A stretch of DNA of 64,000 nucleotides. Source: Takifugu bimaculatus (taxonomy: Eukaryota; Chordata; Actinopteri; Tetraodontiformes; Tetraodontidae). Below are positions 51,290 through 63,508 of this stretch, piece by piece (position 1 is the stretch's first letter; each line of letters starts with the position of its first letter). The notes beneath the pieces were generated by a model. It ran no database searches. It had not been told where the DNA came from and saw only the letters and a program-made list of their open reading frames with translations. Made by a program: the position numbers and the translations under genes. Location: NCBI GenBank assembly GCA_004026145.2, contig CP034995.1:1694226-1758225 (forward strand), given 5' to 3'.

Positions 51290-52030
51290 ATGAAGCCGCT
51301 CTGCCATCGCATCGGCGATGCTGGAGGGGGGGCCGGGGGGGGGGGGGAGGTCTCGGTGCGTTTACGCCACCGTCTCCTCGCAGCGGTCACCCGCGACGAT
51401 TGTCCCGAGTGAGACTTCTGTGGTGGCTGTGGTGATGCCGGAGCCTCCTCTCCGGCTGCTGGTGTTGACTCTCCGGGAACCTGAACGGGGGTTCGGTCAG
51501 AGGAAGCTGCAACAACGGTTGGAAAAAAAAAAACAGAAAAGAACCGGCCGATCTGCTTCGGATGATGAGCCACAAACGGTGCGCCAAAAGGATGGCGATG
51601 GGCAGACGAGGATGGACGCGGGGATGATCAACTATCTGGCGTCCTATTCGTCGTTTTCTGTCGTGTTTACGAGCCGCTCTCGCCTCCTCCCTCGCGTCTT
51701 CTCGGGTTCTCTCGCTCCGTGATGCGGCTGCCTGTCTTCCGTCCTCCGCGCTGCGCTTTGCGCTCTTTGTGACGCCTTTTCCGCTCCTGCGAATGATCTC
51801 CCCCTGCGTTCTCTCCTCTCTCACCTCTTTTCCATCACCCCCATGTCTCTCTGGATTCAGACAGGCTGCAGGGAACAGGAGGTGGAGAGCAAAATGTGTG
51901 AGGGGGGCAAGTTTCAGAAAGCAGCGGCAGCGAAGGAGGAGCTCGGGGAGACGGACGCTCCTCCCAGTAATGGCGGGGGGGGGCGCACCAAAAACACGAG
52001 GGGGGTGCTGCGGGGTGCAGAGGCTTTTAC
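51290..52030 (-). promoter_or_regulatory. CpG- and G-rich island, candidate mgat3 promoter / 5' UTR exon
   Basis: The most CpG-dense stretch of the window, with a G-run of about 13 at 51335-51347 and further G-runs near 51967 and 52005. On the minus strand a good donor, AAAGAG followed by GTGAGAG, has its junction after 51825 going leftwards. mgat3 needs an upstream non-coding exon, and in human its coding exon is also preceded by spliced 5' UTR exons, so this island is the best candidate. Overlapping open frames on both strands are compositional. Assignment to mgat3 is inference; a divergent non-coding RNA is equally possible. Confidence 0.4.
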
Positions 52031-55000
52031 AGACAAACTCTTGTCAATATTCCCGTCATGTCTTCTGTGATTCCCTGAAAACTAAATGTGTCCAAGTTCT
52101 GCAGAGCTAAAAATAGGCTCCTGTGACCAACGCAGAAGCCCCCGTCAGGCTGTAATGCACACTGCATACTTGACATTTTTAGGCGTAAAATACCTCCCCT
52201 TTTGTCAAAAAGGGTTCAAGAATACAAGCATTTGACTCTATCTGTGGATACACCGCAATTCAAAGAAATGCAGCTACAAATCTAAAACACGGTAATATTT
52301 AGGAATAAAAGCAGCTTTTAGGCTTTTAGTGTAAAAATATGAACGCTGCGTTTTACTTGCGATATGCGATATGCGATAAGACTGACACTGAGATGTAAAT
52401 GGAGGTTAGACTAATCTTTAAACACCGTTTCCTGTCTTTTTAGTGGCATTTTTAAAGCATCCTGCTATTTTTATAGGGATAAAAATAATTACAGATGTGT
52501 AGTGGACCATTTTTATCCCCCCTCTAAATTCTTTAACTTTAATAGTGAACCTAACAGCTGACTCTTTGTAACCTGAGCAGGAACAGAAACAATTTCTACA
52601 CTTTTAGTTGCAGCTCACGAAGTGCTGTTGAGTCCTATTTACTACAATTGGCACAAGTTTGTGTCAGGTTCTGGTTCTATTTGTGCTAATTACACAGCAG
52701 AGGACCTGCACAGACCTGTGGCCACATTCTTCCTACCAAGTGTTCTGGGGTGAGAGCTGCCAGTCAGAGCTTGTTTGCTCTGCACTGAATCCAGCTGGAT
52801 ATTCGGCCTCCAGCAGTGCGACATCCCTCGTGTCAGGGTGAGATCGTCAACCTCCGTGCCTCCGTTTGTTTTCCCACCGAGCGGCCAGCAGCAGAGAGGC
52901 TGGAGGGGGGCTTCAAGCACCACAAATCGAGCCTTCCTTCCGTTTTAATCAAATATTAATAACAGGCTGTCAACACATCTGATGGCGACACAGAGACCAT
53001 TGAGTTACGATGTCAGTGAAAAACCTGGGCCCATTACTCCAGTCCGGATCTTCAGTCTGACTGAAGAGATCAAATGCAAGACTCCATGTGCAAGGGAAGC
53101 AATTCTGTTAACTCAGGCTGACAGCGAAGCTTTGAATTGTTGCAGAGAAATAGAGTCCAGACCAAAGGCTTTACAGTGATAAGATCTGGAGTCAAATTAT
53201 ATGATCCAAAGAGCTTGAGGCGAGCTTGCAGAGGAAGGGGGTGGGGTGTGGACAGGCATTCGACTGTAGGTGTGACCGGGATCCAATCAGGCGGAGTTCA
53301 GTCATCTTTTATTGCAGTTTTCACCGAGAAACGTAATTTTCTCTCATTAAATACCATCGTAAACAAAGACTGAAACCAAGACTGGACATGACTGCCTCCT
53401 CCAGGACAGATGAAACTGTCTCTGGGTGATGGTAATCAGAGGACTAGCTCCTCCTCTCGCCATTAGCTTTCTTCCCAGTAAAAATACGAACCAGCTTTGG
53501 TGGGATAAAAAGGATCAATATGTTACATTATTCCTCCTGAAAGGATCAACACTGCCGCCCCAGCTTCAAAGCGAGGCATAAGGCACCACAGGAAGCAGTC
53601 AGAACTTATTGACAGACTAAACATCAGCACAGCCAACAGACACCCTGTCATGTCTCCTTCTTTCCACCCAAAATCAACGCACAGACATAAAAAATAGTTT
53701 GCATTTACCTGTTTTTCCCTCTGCAGTGTCCCATGAGCAGTCGGCAAAGATACAGCCTCCAGGTGAGTCAACTAGATCTAATCACTTAGAAGACAAGTGC
53801 TCCAGCCTCCTGTGAACGTGCTGCACCTTCACGCCCTGAGCTAACTGTAAAACTGCGCAGGTTAAAATGAACAGCTAGCTCACCAGAAACAGGAAGATCA
53901 GAGATGTGTTTGTGCTGTAAAAGGATGGTGCTTAATATGTCTGTTATCGCATGTGCGGTTTACAACTGGCCACTGTTCTCGATATGTAACCGAAACCCAT
54001 TTAATAGTGCCTGCTTGGTTGATAAAACACACTCTGCATCACATTTGCAAAACTAATGATTGAGAGGACCATTGTGGCAAATATAGTGGGACCAGCATGC
54101 GCAATCCTTGATATTACTCCACGCTGCTCGTGCTTTCACGCACCAACTCCACTTCAGACTGGCTGCAACATGTTGTGAGTGACATAACTCAGGTTTGATT
54201 GATGGTGTTTGAAGATGCTGCTTAGCCTAACCACGCTCTACATCACCGTCCATTAGTGCAGCGGTCAGCTGAGAAGAGAAGACAAAAATGGCAGCCGATG
54301 CCCTTTACATATGCTAAAAAGGGAAAAGAAAGTGGTAAAGTGAAAAGCTTGGCGCCTGAACGTGAGCCTGATGTGAATGTTTCAGGGACAGTGTTTACCC
54401 AGAGCTCCCTCTGAGGTCGTCCATCAGCCAAGCGTCCAGTATGAACACAGCGTGTTTATCCAGTACACAATCCTCAGAGCTCGTCTCCCAGTGTGCAGCG
54501 GAATAACACAGCAGTGAAATGGAATCATGAGAAACACAGTGCAGGATGTTGGATTGCGCGTCTCTTCGAGCAGCTTTTCCAACGTGCACTTAAACATCAG
54601 CTCTTCACCACCAGTTCAACCTCTTATCATTCCCCACCCTTCCCAGTTCCCTTCAGTTCCTACAGGGAACCATAAAATGACCCGAACTCCCTTCAACAAT
54701 TAGGTCACGGCCTCAGCGGGAGGGAAACTCCAATTACCCCTAAAATGAGCAATTAGTAACGCGGCCTGTGTCAGCGTTGATTGGGAGCAATCCTGCATTA
54801 CAGTAAAGCCTCAATGTGGTGATCAGAGGATTTAATAAAAATCGTTTCCACCCCCACTTATTAGTCGTGTGTTTCTTATCACTGCTTTCATTAAGCCAAT
54901 TATAGTTTTATAACAGTGAGATGTTCATTTAAAGAATGAGATTAAGTCCAGGGGTGACTGCGCAGTGATTGGTGGTGCAAGTACCCCCACAGACCACTGC

Positions 55001-55615
55001 TTCATGAAGCTGTGGGTACTTTTTGTTGGATTAAAGTGGGAAAAGAAAAGCAGTGTGCAACGGTGAAGGACTGACACAGAGATAGAAGGGAGCTGAACCC
55101 TCAGCTCCTCTTGCTGTGCCACCCCACCACCGTTAACGTGACGCTTGGTTGTATTTTTACTTTACTGTGCAGTGAACACACACTCCCTGTGTAAAATCAA
55201 CAGAAAGGCATCAGAGCTGACACATTGTAATTGTAAATGCAACAAATACACAGATATGCTTCAGTTACAGATAAACCAGTATTTCCAACCATATCCTTTC
55301 AGCCCATTTGAGATCTTTTGGTCTTTTCATATGGTAGAATTTAGCCACCCCCGAAACCAGCTCTGTGTTTTTACATTTGATTACAATCGGGATTACACTG
55401 TATGAACTGTTTCTTGTGTCCAGCATTGGCTGCAGAAGCAAAAACACAACTTTCCTGCTGATTACAGACTTTCTCTCTGTAATCAGTGTCTGATGAGACC
55501 TTTGCATCCCTGAGTCCTTCCTCCATGATGACATAGCGGTAGCGTCACCCTGATCACTTCTTTGAAAGCCTGTCCCTTCTTGATCCACGGGCCCCCTCAA
55601 GATCCACTTGTCTTT
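52031..55615. other. Intergenic, tab1 3' side to the CpG island; nothing recognised
   Basis: No exon or transposon recognised. The right end must include the tab1 3' UTR, but no polyadenylation site could be chosen with confidence. Confidence 0.5.
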
Positions 55616-58600
55616 CTACTGTGGTCCAAGTCCACCTTGTGTGCTCTGTCCATCGCTGTGGTCACTTCCCCACAGACGGTAAAACTGACTGAAGTCCACG
55701 TAAGGCAGGACCCTGCCCGTCTCGTCGGGCTGCGCCGCCTGGCTGCCTCTCTGGCGGAAGAGGCTTCCGTCCCCGGAGCTGGAGCTGGAGCTCTGCGTCT
55801 GGGTGTTCGTAGACTGGAGGGTGGCAGTGGGGCTCTGGCTGCTGGGAAGAGGGGCAGAACAGAAGAAGGAAGGGGAGAAAGGTGGTTGGTCGGGGGTGGT
55901 GGATGTCGAGACGGGTATGAGGGTGGGGACAGAGGAGCACGCAGAAATGGGACCCACAGAGGAGACGAAAGGATCTGAGAGACAGGACAGAGAGGTGGAG
56001 AGAGGAAGAGGATGGGGATGAGGAGGGTTGGAGGAAAAACACAAGAGGGAATTGGAAAGAGGAAGATGAGGAAGAGGATGGAGGGGGTACAGAGGGACTT
56101 CAAGTATGGGCTGCAGAATATCCACGTGGGATTGGTGGGTGACGTGCTGGGACATGCTGAAGGGTCAATAGAATGAAGCGGCGGGCAGACGGTGGATATC
56201 AGCAAGTTGGAGGGCAACGAGGAGGAAAAACACACGCGAATCAGAAAGTGAGCAGCAGCAAGATGGAAAGAATTTCTGCTGGAAGGCGTGGAGGCGATTA
56301 AAGAAAAGACCGTGAGTACAGATCATGACGAGTTCTAACAGCACCACTTTTTAATATTCAGCTTGACTCGCCAACAAAAGCTCCAAAACAAAAGGCTGGA
56401 CTGTATAATTACAATCAGGTCTCTGCGTTCGAAATCATCAGGCACCTGGAGTCCTCGGGCATTAACCGGAGGCCAAGGGAAACCTGGGACACGTGCAAGC
56501 GAGCCATATCAATCCGTAACCTCAGACAATCGAATGGATAATTTCACTTCAGCCATAGAACAGACAGCATCCTCATGTTGACATTAACTTGTCGGAGCAT
56601 TTTAGGTCTCTTTTAATATCTGACTACATCCTACAATATTGGTTTTTCCTTCAAACTGTTGCTAGGCAACAATACATGACAACTTATCTAAGCACTCAAG
56701 TGTATGAGGCACAAATTCAGCTTCAGGCATTCAATCTGTCATTCTGATGACAGTAAATGCAGCTGGTCAATTTATATTTGTCATAGCTACTTCCTGTTGA
56801 CTGAACTCGAATGTTTGTCCTGAATAAGTCGGAGGTTAAATGGTTCAGATCACTGATAACTGGTGAACAAAAGCAAATTAACAGAGTTTAAAAAGGCAGG
56901 ATTGTTTGTGACAGATGGTGGACATGGTTACGGTTCCAGATATAGTTTATCGTGAATACTATACACATACTGACACTTAAAATCCTCTATATGATCACAT
57001 CCCATTTTCTAATCATAATATTTTAAATAAATAAATCCAGTAGCAGGAAAAAGTATGGGAACCCTTCAGAATGACTTGGATTTCGGCATAAAAAGGTCAT
57101 AAAGGGTGTCACACCCACAGACTGTTTAACACTAATATGGCCCAAAAAGTCAGCCAACCTGGAGTCAGCATTCTGAGATTGGAGGGGCCCTGTCCTATAA
57201 AGACACACAACAGTTGTGAGTTTGCTGTTCTCAAGAAGCTGTCAGGACCAATAGGTGACTTGCATGATGTTGAAAATGGTTCCAAAAGTATCTCTACAAG
57301 CCCCGATGTTCACGTGACCACGTAAGACAGAGTCCAGTGCTGTTTCTACTCTCCCTAGACGTGTTCGTCTCACAGTGACGACTGCACACGCTCGGCACAG
57401 ATAGGATCACATGCTAACATCTCTGTTGACCTAGCTAAGTAAAAGATTAAACAACAATGGAACCAGTGCAGCACAAACCATCAAAGCCTCACCCCAACCT
57501 TGAGATATGGTGGAGAGGCATCACTGGTGGGGGGGCTCGGATACCTCAGGGCCTGGACGAATTGGCTTGTTGATGCAAAAAATTAATTTCCATGTTGATG
57601 GAGAGATTTTGACCATGTGTCCATGGTTGTGACTTGAAAGAAGATCAATTTTTATGATCAGCTGCAATGTCTTAATTCACCGATCTGACCAATGATGTCA
57701 TTGTTGTTTTGAAACACAGATTCTCCCACTATGTAGCTTGTAGATGGTTCATGTTTAATCTGTCTCATTTACTCTGAAGAAGTTCCACTGCACCAACATG
57801 TTTGTTTGCTTGTGACGGTGTTACTGGTTAATGATTCAAGTTTTGAAACCCTTTATTGTTCATCACATAGTCACAGGCTGAAAGCTGAAATGCCACAAAG
57901 ACACAAAACACAAAGACATGATTGTTTTTTGCTTTAAACTGACAAAACAGACAGTTGACACTGGTGTAAATGATGGGTTTTTATGTCTATGTGGCATTTA
58001 TGTTTTGCTCCTTGCCATTTTGGAATGACCTCTAAGGGTCACTGATGTTTAACCTTTTCATCTCAGTCAGTTTGGGACAAAAATTGTTAAACATGGCCAA
58101 AAAGAAACACATGGTCTGCCAACTACACATAATGGTAAGCTATTTTTTGGTGTTAGCTTTTCTTTTGGTGTTAGTGTGGAAGACAAAACTCGAAGAGCGT
58201 CAGCCGCAATCGATCATACGTCTCTTTCGTGTCTATTTAAAGCAGTGTTTTTCAACCACTGTGCCGCGGCACACCAGTGTGCCGTGAGATATTATCAGGT
58301 GTGCCGTGGGAAATTATCAAATGTTTGTGCCTGTGCGGTCTAGCACCTGGCAGAGTAACCATGTAGTACTCTTCCATACCAGTAGGTGGTGGTAGGTAGC
58401 TAATTGTTAATTGCATTGTGCTTGGAGACAAGCGAATTAGTGACGCATCAATGCCGCGGCAGGTGACGTTTACGGTGGCGTTGTGGATAGCGGGACAGCG
58501 GTGAGAGTGATGGATAAGTTTTTGAAGAGAAAAAATTCTGGCTCTAAACTGGACCCTGGACAAAATCCAGACCCAGATGAAGGCCCCAGTATGAGTGGAG

Positions 58601-61600
58601 GTCAAAAGGAACCAAAGACGGTGACGTCGAGCAAAGTTTCTGGCGCGAGGCAATACAACGAAAGCTATCTTTCATTTGGATTTACTTTTACCGGAGATGC
58701 AACGGCGCCGACTCCATTGTGTGTGGTATATGGTGAAAAGCTCTCCAACAGTGCTATGGTCCCAAGTAAGCTTAAACGCCATCTCCAAACGAAACACCCT
58801 TCACTTCAAAATAAAAATGTTGAGTATTTTGTTCGCCTGTGTGAACACACAGAGAAACAGGCAGATTTCATGAGAAAAACTACAAAGGTAAACGAGCGAG
58901 CCCTTAAAGCTAGCTACCACGTCGCTAAATCAAAAAAGTCCCACACTGTGGCAGAGAAATGAATACTTCCCGCCTGCAAAGCCATTGTAAACGAGATGCT
59001 CGGACCCGTAGCGGCTAAGGAAATAGCCAAAGTCCCTCTCTCAGATAACAAGATGTCTGCAGACATCGAAAGTGTGGTTTTGGACAAGATCCGTATCAGT
59101 AAGAACTTTGCGTTGCAACATGATGAGTCAACTGATATAAGTGGACAGGCTCAACTCTTGGCTAATGTGCGTTTTGTGGATGGAGACAAAATCAGAGAAA
59201 ACTTTCTATTTTGCAAGGCTTTGCCAGGAAAAACAACAGGAGAGGATTTTTTTCGGGTTACATCAGAATATCTGGAAAAAGGAGGACTTAAGTGGGAAAA
59301 CTGACGGAGCTGCAGCCATGGTCGGACGCACCAAAGGCTTTGTAAGCAGAGTGAAGGAAAAAAACCCAGATGTGATCATCACGCACTGTTTTTTACACCG
59401 CGAAGCCCTCGTTGCCAAGACTTTACCAGCAGACCCCGTTCCTGTGTTGGATGATGTTGTGCACATGGTAAACTTTGTGAAGTCACGACCTGTGAAAAGT
59501 CGCATTTTTTTTGACAAATGAGGGTTCCGATTATGCAAAGCTGCTTGCATGTGATGAGTGGTGTGCAAGGCTGGCATACCTGGCAAATATTTTTCATCAT
59601 CTGAATGAACTGAACACACGAATGCAAGGCCGAAATGAAAACCTGCTTACAAGTACAGATAAAATAAATGGATTCCGTTCAAAGGTGCAACTCTGGCAGC
59701 AACATGTGGAAAGTGGCAATCTTGAAATGTTCCCACTCACCAATAAATGGCAAGATGTTAATATTGCTGCACTCTGTGAGATAATAGTTAAACATCTGAA
59801 AACTCTTGAGGAGAAGATGTCATTTTATTTCTCTTCAGCCTCCACAGAGTGCCTTGACTGGGTTAGGGACCCATTCAGCTCAGCATCAGCTGTTGGAAAG
59901 GACATGACTTTACAGGAGCAGGAGCAACTAACTGAACTGAGACAAGATCGTGGTCTCAAGCTGAGCTTTGCTGATCTACCTTCGGACAGTTTTTGGTTGG
60001 CAGCTGCAAAGGAGTTCCCAATGCTGGCCAACAAAGCTATTTTAACACTGCTCCCATTTTCCACAACATATCTGTGCGAGGTGAGCTTTTCAAGCCTGAC
60101 TGCTGTAAAAACTAAAAACAGAGAAAGACTGAGAGCTGTGGAGGAAGAGCTTCGTGTGTGTCTTTCATCGATTCCTGCCAGGATATCAGCTCTGTGTTCA
60201 TCCAAACAGGCCCAGGTTTCACACTGGAAAGATTATAAAATACCTTTTTCGTTTTGTTTACTTGATTCCTATTCAAGACACTATAATATAACATAATTCT
60301 TCAGTGTTAAAATAAGCTTTTTTCTGCTGGTGGTGTGCCGCGAGATTTTTTCAATGAAAAAAATGTGCCTTGGCTCAAAAAAGGTTGAAAAACACTGATT
60401 TAAAGGACTGTGGCTGGATGGAGCACAAAGAAATCACACAGAAATATGCATTCATGTAAATAAGCACAGCAGTAGAGTTCAGAGCAGTTCACCGCTGGCG
60501 TGGTGTGAGAGATGGAAAATCTTTCAGAAGGAGGATTAGGAAGTGGATATTATAAATATTATCATAAATAGTTTTATAACACAAGAAAAAAGCTGGCTGA
60601 CATCAGGCCGAGCAGGAGAGGTTTATTCTGAAGTGGAGTAAAGGTGAGCAGGAACCTTAAAGAAGACAAAGCCAACTCACCCAGGAGTCGGAGTGCCTTC
60701 CTCCAGTGTGGAGGCCGTGTTGGTTCCATTGGTGAGAGTACTTTGGGAAGGCATGACCAGTGAGAGTGTCACACTGGTTTTACTGGTGCTTTGGCTGTTG
60801 GAGTAGGGCACTGAAACTGGGTATATACGGCCACCTGACCAGAGAGAACAAGGGGACAGTTTGTTAACCAATTTGTTTCAAGTCATGACATAAAACTGAT
60901 CTGAGAACTAAGCACTTTTAGAAATAACCCGGACTCTCTGGTATGTTGGCTCTACAAAGTATTCTTGGCTGCAGGCCTTCAGATAGCTTCTAGATAAGTA
61001 GGTTTTGTAGAAGCTGTCTGTACAGCTATGGAAGATAATGTAATAATATTTGATTTTCATAAATCTCGTTTCACCACGGAAGGACCGTTGTTTTAGTATG
61101 CTACGTGGAGCTGTCCCTGACAGCCGTTCCTACCCTGTGTGGGCGTGAGTGCACCATCAGCCAGAGGGTAGTTGATGGTGCGTATGAGCAGTGTCATGTC
61201 CTCATGTCGAGAACAGTACACTGCCCTCTGGCGGCCAGACACGTACACGTCGTGGTGCAGGCGTTTGACGCGGTCCACCACTGACTGAGCCGCTGCCTCG
61301 ATACTAGCCTGCTGGGCCAGCTCTGCTGCTACCATGGCAACTATTTCCTACAACAATGAGGAAATAGCAGGGAGTGATAGACAGATTACAAAGAAAATCA
61401 ATAAATGACATCGTGAGGCATTCGTGACCGTATATGCATAAACACAGTACGACGTGCTGACCTGGTTGACCTGTTCAGGGCCGTGGGCAGACTCCAGCGC
61501 AGTGATGAGACCCTCTGACATCAACACCAAGAAGCCAGAGATGTTGTCCAGAGACTGACTGCCATGAATCTCGGGCTCTGAGACGATTGGCTTGGTCTTG

Positions 61601-63508
61601 GCCGCACTGATGGTGCAGGAGATGCGGAGAAGAAGAGGAGACAAAGGGCAAGAAGATAAAAGACATCAGTACATTTAACCTAAAAGGGAAAATCCCGATA
61701 ATCAAATGTACACTTTCTTTATCTCATTACCTACCACTCTCTCTCTCCATTTTCTGCCATTTGAAATTCTATTAAAGTTCTGTTGTGCATTTACTTGTAC
61801 TACTAATCTGGATTACTCAAATATTTGCTGGGCTGGACTGCAGACAGAGACAGGAAATGAGAAGTGTGGGAAAGGGAAGCCAGACTGTGGAATTTCAAGA
61901 GGCTGAGTTGAAAGAAAAATGATGGACTGGAACACGGTCAGATCTGATAACTACACCTGTACTATGAAAGCAGAACCTCCACTGTGCTGATTGAACCCCG
62001 TTAATGCCAGACAGCCACAAATAGATTCTCCTTTAACCATTCAAGTACAACGCCACACATTTTGATTCAATTATTAAGAGCGAGGAGCATAATGAAGCAG
62101 GTGAAGTAATTAGCCTTAGCAAGGGACCGTCTTCCTTCTCTGTGCTGCTCTATTCCATTGTGGTAAAATCTCTATTCTCCTGGGGTTTTTTTTTCTCCAA
62201 GCAAGAGTGACTGAAAAGAAGTATGAATATCCATAACTCCGAGGGGACGTGTCCCTGACAGGGCCGCTCGTGTGATACTGTGATAAAAGAGTCCTGCAAA
62301 TACTCATATTCAGGCCCAATGAACACGGCTCTGTGCAGCTCCTACACTAATCCAACACAGGAGTCCATACAGCACTAAGAACCATTCTATTCTTTTAAGT
62401 CTGTTACTAAGAATAGATCAGACCAAGGGAAAAATATGCAAACTGCACATCTTAACACGGCAGCAGCGCCCCCTGTAAGATCACGACTCCTCTCATCAAA
62501 GAAGCTGGATATTTAGTGGAGCTAAATGTCAGTTAGCCACTAGTGCATCTGTGCACTAACCACGGCCGCACAATCAAGGACGCTCACAACACCATAGACG
62601 CAGAACCTGAGCTTGAATGGAGCCCAGGAGGTATACAGATGGATGAAGGTGGATATAGATATCTGTGTTTGTGTGTAGAGAGACGTTACCTAAGTAAGTC
62701 AATGTCGTTGTAGTTTAACTTCACCCGGTAGTCTCCGAGTCTCCTGGTGCTGGTCTGACCTGCAATCTGACCCGCCTGCCTCACGCGAGCTGAATCCACA
62801 CCTGCGTGATGGTGAAGTGGTCAAACACACGGAGAGAATCAGCATCAACGGCGGTTTGAGAACTGCAGGAGGTGAACGGATGGATGAGGTTTAGAATGTG
62901 AGGGAAAGAATGAAGCAATGAATGAGGAAGAGGAGAAGTGTGTTTGGACAAAGCATAGACGCACAGAGGTCACCTTCAGCTGGATAAATGGAATAAACGC
63001 TATTTCAGTTAAATCAGCCAGGGAAGTGCCAACAGCATAATTATGTGGACTCCTGACTGGGGAGAGAACAAACAGCAGCGGGCAGCCCAGCTTCCTCTCC
63101 TGATGGAGTTTATTCACCATTACTGTGGACTTAACACAGGTGTCAGGCTTCAACGACCACTTCTTCTGCAAGGATAATGAGAATGTCTACATTTGCTGTA
63201 ATAGGTAAGTCCTACATTACTGGACCATTAGCTGCAGTGCAGCAACTGTTCAAAGTGTCTGTTTCCTTCCTCTAATGATGAATATCCAGCTGAGTGCAAA
63301 GAACACAACTTGGTTCTAAATGCAAAAAGCTTAGTTTGAGTTGCAGAGGGCAATTTTTCAGAGGTTAGGAGATCCAGTTTATCTGTCTCACCCAGGGCAG
63401 CGAGTCTCTGCAGTTCATCCTCGCTGTCGGTGTTGTGAGGCCGGCCGATCTGGAGAACTTGGTTCTGGCCATCGCTGCTGGACTTGCACAGCAGAGCCCG
63501 GTTGGTAC
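55616..63508 (-). CDS. tab1: TGF-beta-activated kinase 1-binding protein 1 (TAB1), 3' half, six exons
   Basis: Adaptor that binds and activates TAK1 (MAP3K7) in TGF-beta, IL-1 and TNF signalling and can bind p38alpha. Minus-strand exons, all in phase: 63508-63392, 62801-62690, 61606-61462, 61347-61134, 60834-60681, 55841-55616 (stop 55618-55616), 321 complete codons. The first four encode the rear of the PP2C-like pseudophosphatase domain (GTNRALLCKS, STRRLGDYRVK, KPIVSEPEIHGSQ, GFLVLMSEGL, AAQSVVDRVKRLH, RHEDMTLLIR). The fifth encodes the Ser/Thr-rich linker (RIYPVSVPYS, STSKTSVTLSLVMPSQS). The last encodes LQSTNTQTQSSSSSSGDG and the TAK1-binding helix PYVDFSQFYRLW. The order and wording match vertebrate TAB1 throughout. 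The 5' exons are beyond the right edge. The last intron is about 4.8 kb and carries two DNA transposons. The gene looks intact. Confidence 0.95.
55835..55843 (-). promoter_or_regulatory. tab1: NAGNAG tandem splice acceptor at the last tab1 exon
   Basis: The minus strand reads CCCAGCAGCCAG. Acceptors after the first AG (exon from 55841) or the second AG (exon from 55838) both keep the frame, giving G-S-Q-S-P or G-Q-S-P. Human TAB1 has NQSPT here. Confidence 0.7.
55845..56155 (-). repeat. Long polypyrimidine tract before the last tab1 exon
   Basis: Roughly 300 bases very rich in G/A on the plus strand, hence C/T in the tab1 transcript. The tab1 reading frame stays open through it, coding Ser/Pro/Leu-rich sequence without homology, so I treat it as intron. 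Confidence 0.7.
56160..57035. other. tab1 intron sequence, nothing recognised
   Basis: AT-rich intron DNA between the polypyrimidine tract and the Tc1 remnant, without motifs I recognise. Confidence 0.5.
57036..57640 (+). mobile_element. Decayed Tc1-like transposon in the last tab1 intron
   Basis: The left end reads TCCAGTAGCAGGAAAAAGTA followed by TGGGAACCCTT, a recognisable fish Tc1 terminal repeat. Further in, nucleotide blocks in the correct order match this family: CTGTCCTATAAAGACACACA, GAGTTTGCTGTTCTCAAGAA, AAAAGTATCTCTACAAGCC, GCTAACATCTCTGTTGAC and GCCTCAGGGCCTGGAC-like sequence near 57545. It is shorter than a full element, the coding frame is destroyed, and the right terminal repeat is missing. 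Confidence 0.8.
58243..60397 (+). mobile_element. hAT (Buster/Charlie-like) DNA transposon, 2155 bp, perfect TSD
   Basis: Ends are a perfect 15-bp inverted repeat, CAGTGTTTTTCAACC at 58243 and its complement ending at 60397. They are flanked by an exact 8-bp duplication, ATTTAAAG, at 58235-58242 and 60398-60405. The terminal sequence and TSD identify a hAT insertion, and the central TA of the TSD fits the Buster subgroup. It sits in the last tab1 intron, antisense to tab1. The body is a degenerate ZBED5/FAM200-like transposase. Confidence 0.96.
58510..60296 (+). pseudogene. Degenerate hAT transposase (ZBED5/FAM200-like)
   Basis: Reads MDKFLKRKNSG from 58510, a damaged BED finger (CVVYGEKLSN then KLKRHLQTKH, with Tyr at the usual second Cys, codon 58729), then a TGA at 58960-58962. 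The same frame continues through PVAAKEIAKVPLSDN and ALQHDESTDISG to a stop near 59304. A shift gives TDGAAAMVGRTKGF and HCFLHREALVAKTL to 59521; a further frame carries DEWCARLAYLANIFHHLNEL, LTSTDKINGFRSKVQLWQQH and the C-terminal dimerisation part FPMLANKAILTLLPFSTTYL to 60296. The segment normally present between the last two (around the family's HTEVRWLSRG motif) is missing, so there is a real internal deletion and not only point damage. It cannot make active transposase. Confidence 0.9.

Noticed and set aside
51318..51824. Arg-rich frames on both strands of the CpG island
   Set aside because: The composition of GC-rich DNA explains them; overlapping open frames on opposite strands are typical of islands.
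55597..56235. A 212-residue minus-strand frame over the tab1 last exon
   Set aside because: It is in a different frame from the true tab1 tail and is made mostly from the polypyrimidine tract.
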